From positions 22,612 through 86,611 of the forward strand of contig JAQVCW010000019.1 in assembly GCA_028689585.1 (NCBI GenBank): a stretch of 64,000 nt of DNA, given 5' to 3'. Shown one piece after another: positions 61,473-64,000 of this stretch; position 1 is the first letter of the stretch; each line of letters starts with the position of its first letter. Position numbers and translations under genes: made by a program. This DNA comes from Lachnospiraceae bacterium (GTDB lineage Bacteria > Bacillota > Clostridia > Lachnospirales > Lachnospiraceae). The notes under the pieces are model-generated. The model ran no database searches. It was not told the DNA's origin and saw only the letters and a program-made list of their open reading frames with translations.

Positions 61473-63770
61473 ATGGAAAAAACTTATACAATAGGTGTTT
61501 TGATCGGCAATGCCAATTCGCCCCATACCATGGATTTAATGCAGGAAATCCATCGCTCCTCAAAAAAACTGAATGTAAATATTCTTTATTTTCTTGGAAT
61601 ACATAGCCGATATTATTATCGGTCTTACTTCGGGGAAAACTCCGAAGATGATTTTGATTATCAGTTTAATATCGTATATGACTATGCCTGGCTGGGAAAA
61701 GTGGATGCACTGGTTATTGCCTATGGAAGTTTGGGCATTTTTCTGGAGAATAATAATAAAAATGCTTTTTTGAAGAAATTCTCCGGCATTCCTTATGTGC
61801 TTCTGGAAGAATCGGATGAAACTCATCAGGGTACCTCTATTATTTCGGACAATTACAACGGAATGTATGAGCTCACAGAGCATCTGACCAGGGATCACAA
61901 ATATCGAAATTTCACCTACCTGGCCGGCCCCGCCGGCAATACGGATGCATCTGAGCGGAAGCATGCATTTTTAGACGTGATGAAAAAGTATGAAATTCCT
62001 TTTGACGAAACCAGAATTCAATATGGTGATTTTTCCGCCTGCGTCGAAAATCAGATCAACTATCTTCTGGACCATTTTCCTGATATGGAAGCCATGGTCT
62101 GTGCAAATGATGTAATGGCCTCAGCCGCTTACAGCGAATGTGAAAAACGCGGAATCGTGGTAGGACGTGACCTGGCCATCACCGGTTACGATGATTGGGA
62201 GGTATCCAAATCCATGGATCCCCCTATGACTACTGTGCTCCAGAATGCCTATGACATGGGCTATATGGCAATCATGAACGCAATTGAGCTGTGCAGAGGG
62301 AAGCGTCCTCATGCCGTGATCATTCCTGCTCATGTACAGCTTAGAAGCTCCTGCGGCTGCTCTGCCTGTTTACCGGAAGAAACTCCTGTGACAGATAAAA
62401 ATGAGCAGTTTTTAATCTCTATTTTATTGTCCGATTCCAATGATACCGTAAAAGACCGGGTACGTGCAAATATCCTGCCTTTTTTAAAGACCGACTTTTT
62501 GAAAAAAGAAAATCATGAAAAGATACTGGAAAAATTAAAGGCTTTTCTGGACAGCCCCTGTACCCAGTATATTTCACCCTATGCATTAAATAAAGCGCTT
62601 TGTGATTACATCAATACCTTCCCCGCCTCTTCCGAAACACACCTTTCCCCTCTGGAAAGGCATCAGATTTTAGCGGACATCCGGGAAAAAGTACAGCATG
62701 CCATTCTCGCCCACATTATTTATCATGATCAGCAAAAGTTTTTCATGTTCCAGCAGGAAACCTGGTTTCTTCCTCTGATTTCCAGAGATATGATGAATCA
62801 CTTTGAAAACGATCAGGAATTCTACCGGGCCGCCATGCTAAAACTGCCTGCACTGCGGGCCAAAAGCTCTTATCTCTATATTTTTGACCAGCCCATTTTG
62901 CACCGGGCCTACGAAGCATGGAGCCTTCCGGAAAAAATGCATCTGGCCGCTTATCATGAGGGCAATCACATCGTTTCTTTTCAGGAACAAGACCGTCCTG
63001 TCCTGTCCCCCGAAAATGGAATGATCTCATTTCATACCGGAAATACCCCTTTTTCCATGAGTGTATTCTGCCTTTTTTCCGGAGAGATGCAGTATGGTAT
63101 TCTGGTATCGGAAATTGATCCTTCTAATCTGGCTCTCTCCTACCTGATCAGTATGCAGATCGGCAATGCACTGAAATTTCACGCGCTCTCCCGTCAGCAG
63201 CGGGAAACACAGCACACTCTGGAAAAGCTGCTTCAGGAGCTCCATGAAAAAAATGAACTATTGAACTTTATCTCTGAATATGACACTTTGACCAACTGCC
63301 TCAACCGCCGGGGCCTCCTGGAGCAGGCAACCCGGCTAAACAAACTTCATTCAGGAAAAGAAGGGGTTCTGATTTTCGCCGATGTGGATCATCTGAAAGA
63401 AATTAATGACTGCTTCGGACATGCCGAAGGAGATTTTTCGATTCAGTACAGCGCAAAAGCTTTGCAGAATGCAGTAAAGGACCATGGAATTGTGGGGCGT
63501 ATCGGCGGAGATGAATTTGTAGCGATGATCGTTTCCGAAGACTCCGGTCTGGAAGATAGTCTGGAAGATAATATCATCCGCAAGATCAAAGACGAAACAA
63601 GGGAGTTCAATCTGGCCTCTGACAAACCGTATTATATTGAGTTATCCATGGGATATCACAAATTTACCTGCAACGCTGAAACGGGAACGATCCTCTCAGA
63701 AATCCTGGAAAAAGCAGACCAGGCTTTATATGAAGAAAAGAAAAAAAGAAGAAAAAGCGTGTGGAAATAG
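61473..63770 (+). CDS. LacI-type sensor domain fused to GGDEF diguanylate cyclase
   Basis: GGAAG seven bases before the ATG at 61473 sets a 765-residue protein. Residues about 4-295 form a periplasmic-binding-protein fold of the LacI/Peripla_BP type (TYTIGVLIGNANSPHTMDLM, then MVCANDVMASAAY and AITGYDDWEVS), ending in a Cys pair (SSCGCSAC). A helical middle region leads through a coiled coil to a GGDEF domain (about 595-760: FADVDHLKEINDCFGHAEGD, GGDEF at 678-682). No signal peptide, membrane helix or HTH was seen, so it probably senses a cytoplasmic sugar-like ligand and makes cyclic di-GMP. Confidence 0.88.
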   Translation: MEKTYTIGVLIGNANSPHTMDLMQEIHRSSKKLNVNILYFLGIHSRYYYRSYFGENSEDDFDYQFNIVYDYAWLGKVDALVIAYGSLGIFLENNNKNAFLKKFSGIPYVLLEESDETHQGTSIISDNYNGMYELTEHLTRDHKYRNFTYLAGPAGNTDASERKHAFLDVMKKYEIPFDETRIQYGDFSACVENQINYLLDHFPDMEAMVCANDVMASAAYSECEKRGIVVGRDLAITGYDDWEVSKSMDPPMTTVLQNAYDMGYMAIMNAIELCRGKRPHAVIIPAHVQLRSSCGCSACLPEETPVTDKNEQFLISILLSDSNDTVKDRVRANILPFLKTDFLKKENHEKILEKLKAFLDSPCTQYISPYALNKALCDYINTFPASSETHLSPLERHQILADIREKVQHAILAHIIYHDQQKFFMFQQETWFLPLISRDMMNHFENDQEFYRAAMLKLPALRAKSSYLYIFDQPILHRAYEAWSLPEKMHLAAYHEGNHIVSFQEQDRPVLSPENGMISFHTGNTPFSMSVFCLFSGEMQYGILVSEIDPSNLALSYLISMQIGNALKFHALSRQQRETQHTLEKLLQELHEKNELLNFISEYDTLTNCLNRRGLLEQATRLNKLHSGKEGVLIFADVDHLKEINDCFGHAEGDFSIQYSAKALQNAVKDHGIVGRIGGDEFVAMIVSEDSGLEDSLEDNIIRKIKDETREFNLASDKPYYIELSMGYHKFTCNAETGTILSEILEKADQALYEEKKKRRKSVWK

Positions 63771-63786
63771 ACCATGCGCTTTTTTC
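63752..63786 (+). terminator. Terminator overlapping the GGDEF stop codon
   Basis: AAAAAGCGTGTGG pairs over 13 positions (two G-U) with CCATGCGCTTTTT, followed by T residues. The TAG stop lies in the loop. Confidence 0.82.
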
Positions 63787-63842
63787 TTCTTTGCAATAAA
63801 AAACAGCACCAACAATTGTTGATACCGTTTACGAGAGGGGAT

Positions 63843-63915
63843 CACTTACATTTAAAATTGTGCTCCGCACAATGGTAAGTGAGAAGGTAATACATTTGCT
63901 GCACAAATATATTAC
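63843..63915. repeat. Twin hairpins at the right edge
   Basis: First: CACTTAC...GTAAGTG with inner ATTGTGC/GCACAAT (63843-63881). Second: GTAATA...TATTAC with inner ATTTG/CAAAT (63887-63915). They resemble the two-hairpin dispersed repeats in architecture, not in sequence. The rest of the edge to 64000 shows no gene. Confidence 0.65.
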
Positions 63916-64000
63916 ATGACATACCTTCAAAACCACACACAGAAATTTTTATATCATCCGATTTTCTTACAACCCGTTATCCTTTGGATAAGCTTGCGAC

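Overview
The window looks like chromosomal DNA of a Lachnospiraceae-type member of the Clostridia. The evidence is the gene content (DUF4364 protein, DUF6142-like protein, CD1871A-type CXXC peptide, spore-cortex-type hydrolase, dnaE-pfkA pair, uronate/aldonate genes with a TRAP transporter), strong AGGAGG ribosome sites, and many sigma-A promoters with 17-bp spacers. I do not claim a species. Most genes lie on the minus strand. I saw no rRNA, tRNA, CRISPR array or replication origin.

Left part (1-18.8 kb): a partial cadherin-like membrane protein; a purine operon purE-purM-purN-purD behind a clear promoter; an unusual single-ORF fusion of an HD phosphohydrolase with an M29 aminopeptidase; three small membrane proteins; and the pyrimidine operon pyrC-pyrF-pyrK-pyrD ... 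pyrE. The last two pyr genes are separated by about 5 kb of decayed integrative-element DNA (9.43-14.4 kb). It holds a collapsed tyrosine integrase, an ORF6N/HKD gene with a nonsense codon, a beheaded and frameshifted MobA/MobL relaxase, a lipase-like cargo gene, TnpV and a small membrane peptide. Both nucleotide operons carry intergenic tandem repeats (about 31 bp in pur, exactly 38 bp in pyr).

Middle part (18.8-36.2 kb): a sugar-acid catabolic island. One long operon (FGGY kinase, TRAP transporter PQM, KduI/IolB-type isomerase, KDPG aldolase, 6-phosphogluconate dehydrogenase, hydroxyacid dehydrogenase, KduD, HIT protein, IlvD/Edd dehydratase, KDG kinase) runs from a promoter at 32.09 kb to a terminator at 18.8 kb. 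A second operon (GntR - mannonate-type dehydratase - second KduD) carries two identical 13-bp palindromes that look like GntR operators. A second GntR gene follows. Together the genes can import sugar acids and convert them to 2-keto-3-deoxygluconate, then KDPG, then pyruvate plus glyceraldehyde-3-phosphate; a side branch uses gluconate kinase and 6-phosphogluconate dehydrogenase.

Right part (36.2-64 kb): two tandem NodB-like deacetylase paralogues; a radical SAM protein with a DUF4364 protein; a group II intron, probably class C, inserted exactly behind the terminator of a repeat-containing cell-wall hydrolase gene; an rRNA/tRNA methyltransferase; pfkA, dnaE, a CPBP protease and cardiolipin synthase; an HD protein whose promoter suggests a leaderless mRNA; a DUF2975/XRE pair; a 59-residue zinc-ribbon protein; a MATE exporter; a redox operon (rhodanese-thioredoxin fusion, Rrf2 regulator, CXXC peptide, NapH-like ferredoxin membrane protein) with an operator-like dyad on its promoter; an M24 peptidase; and a soluble LacI-type-sensor/GGDEF protein. 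Hairpin-forming dispersed repeats are scattered between genes.
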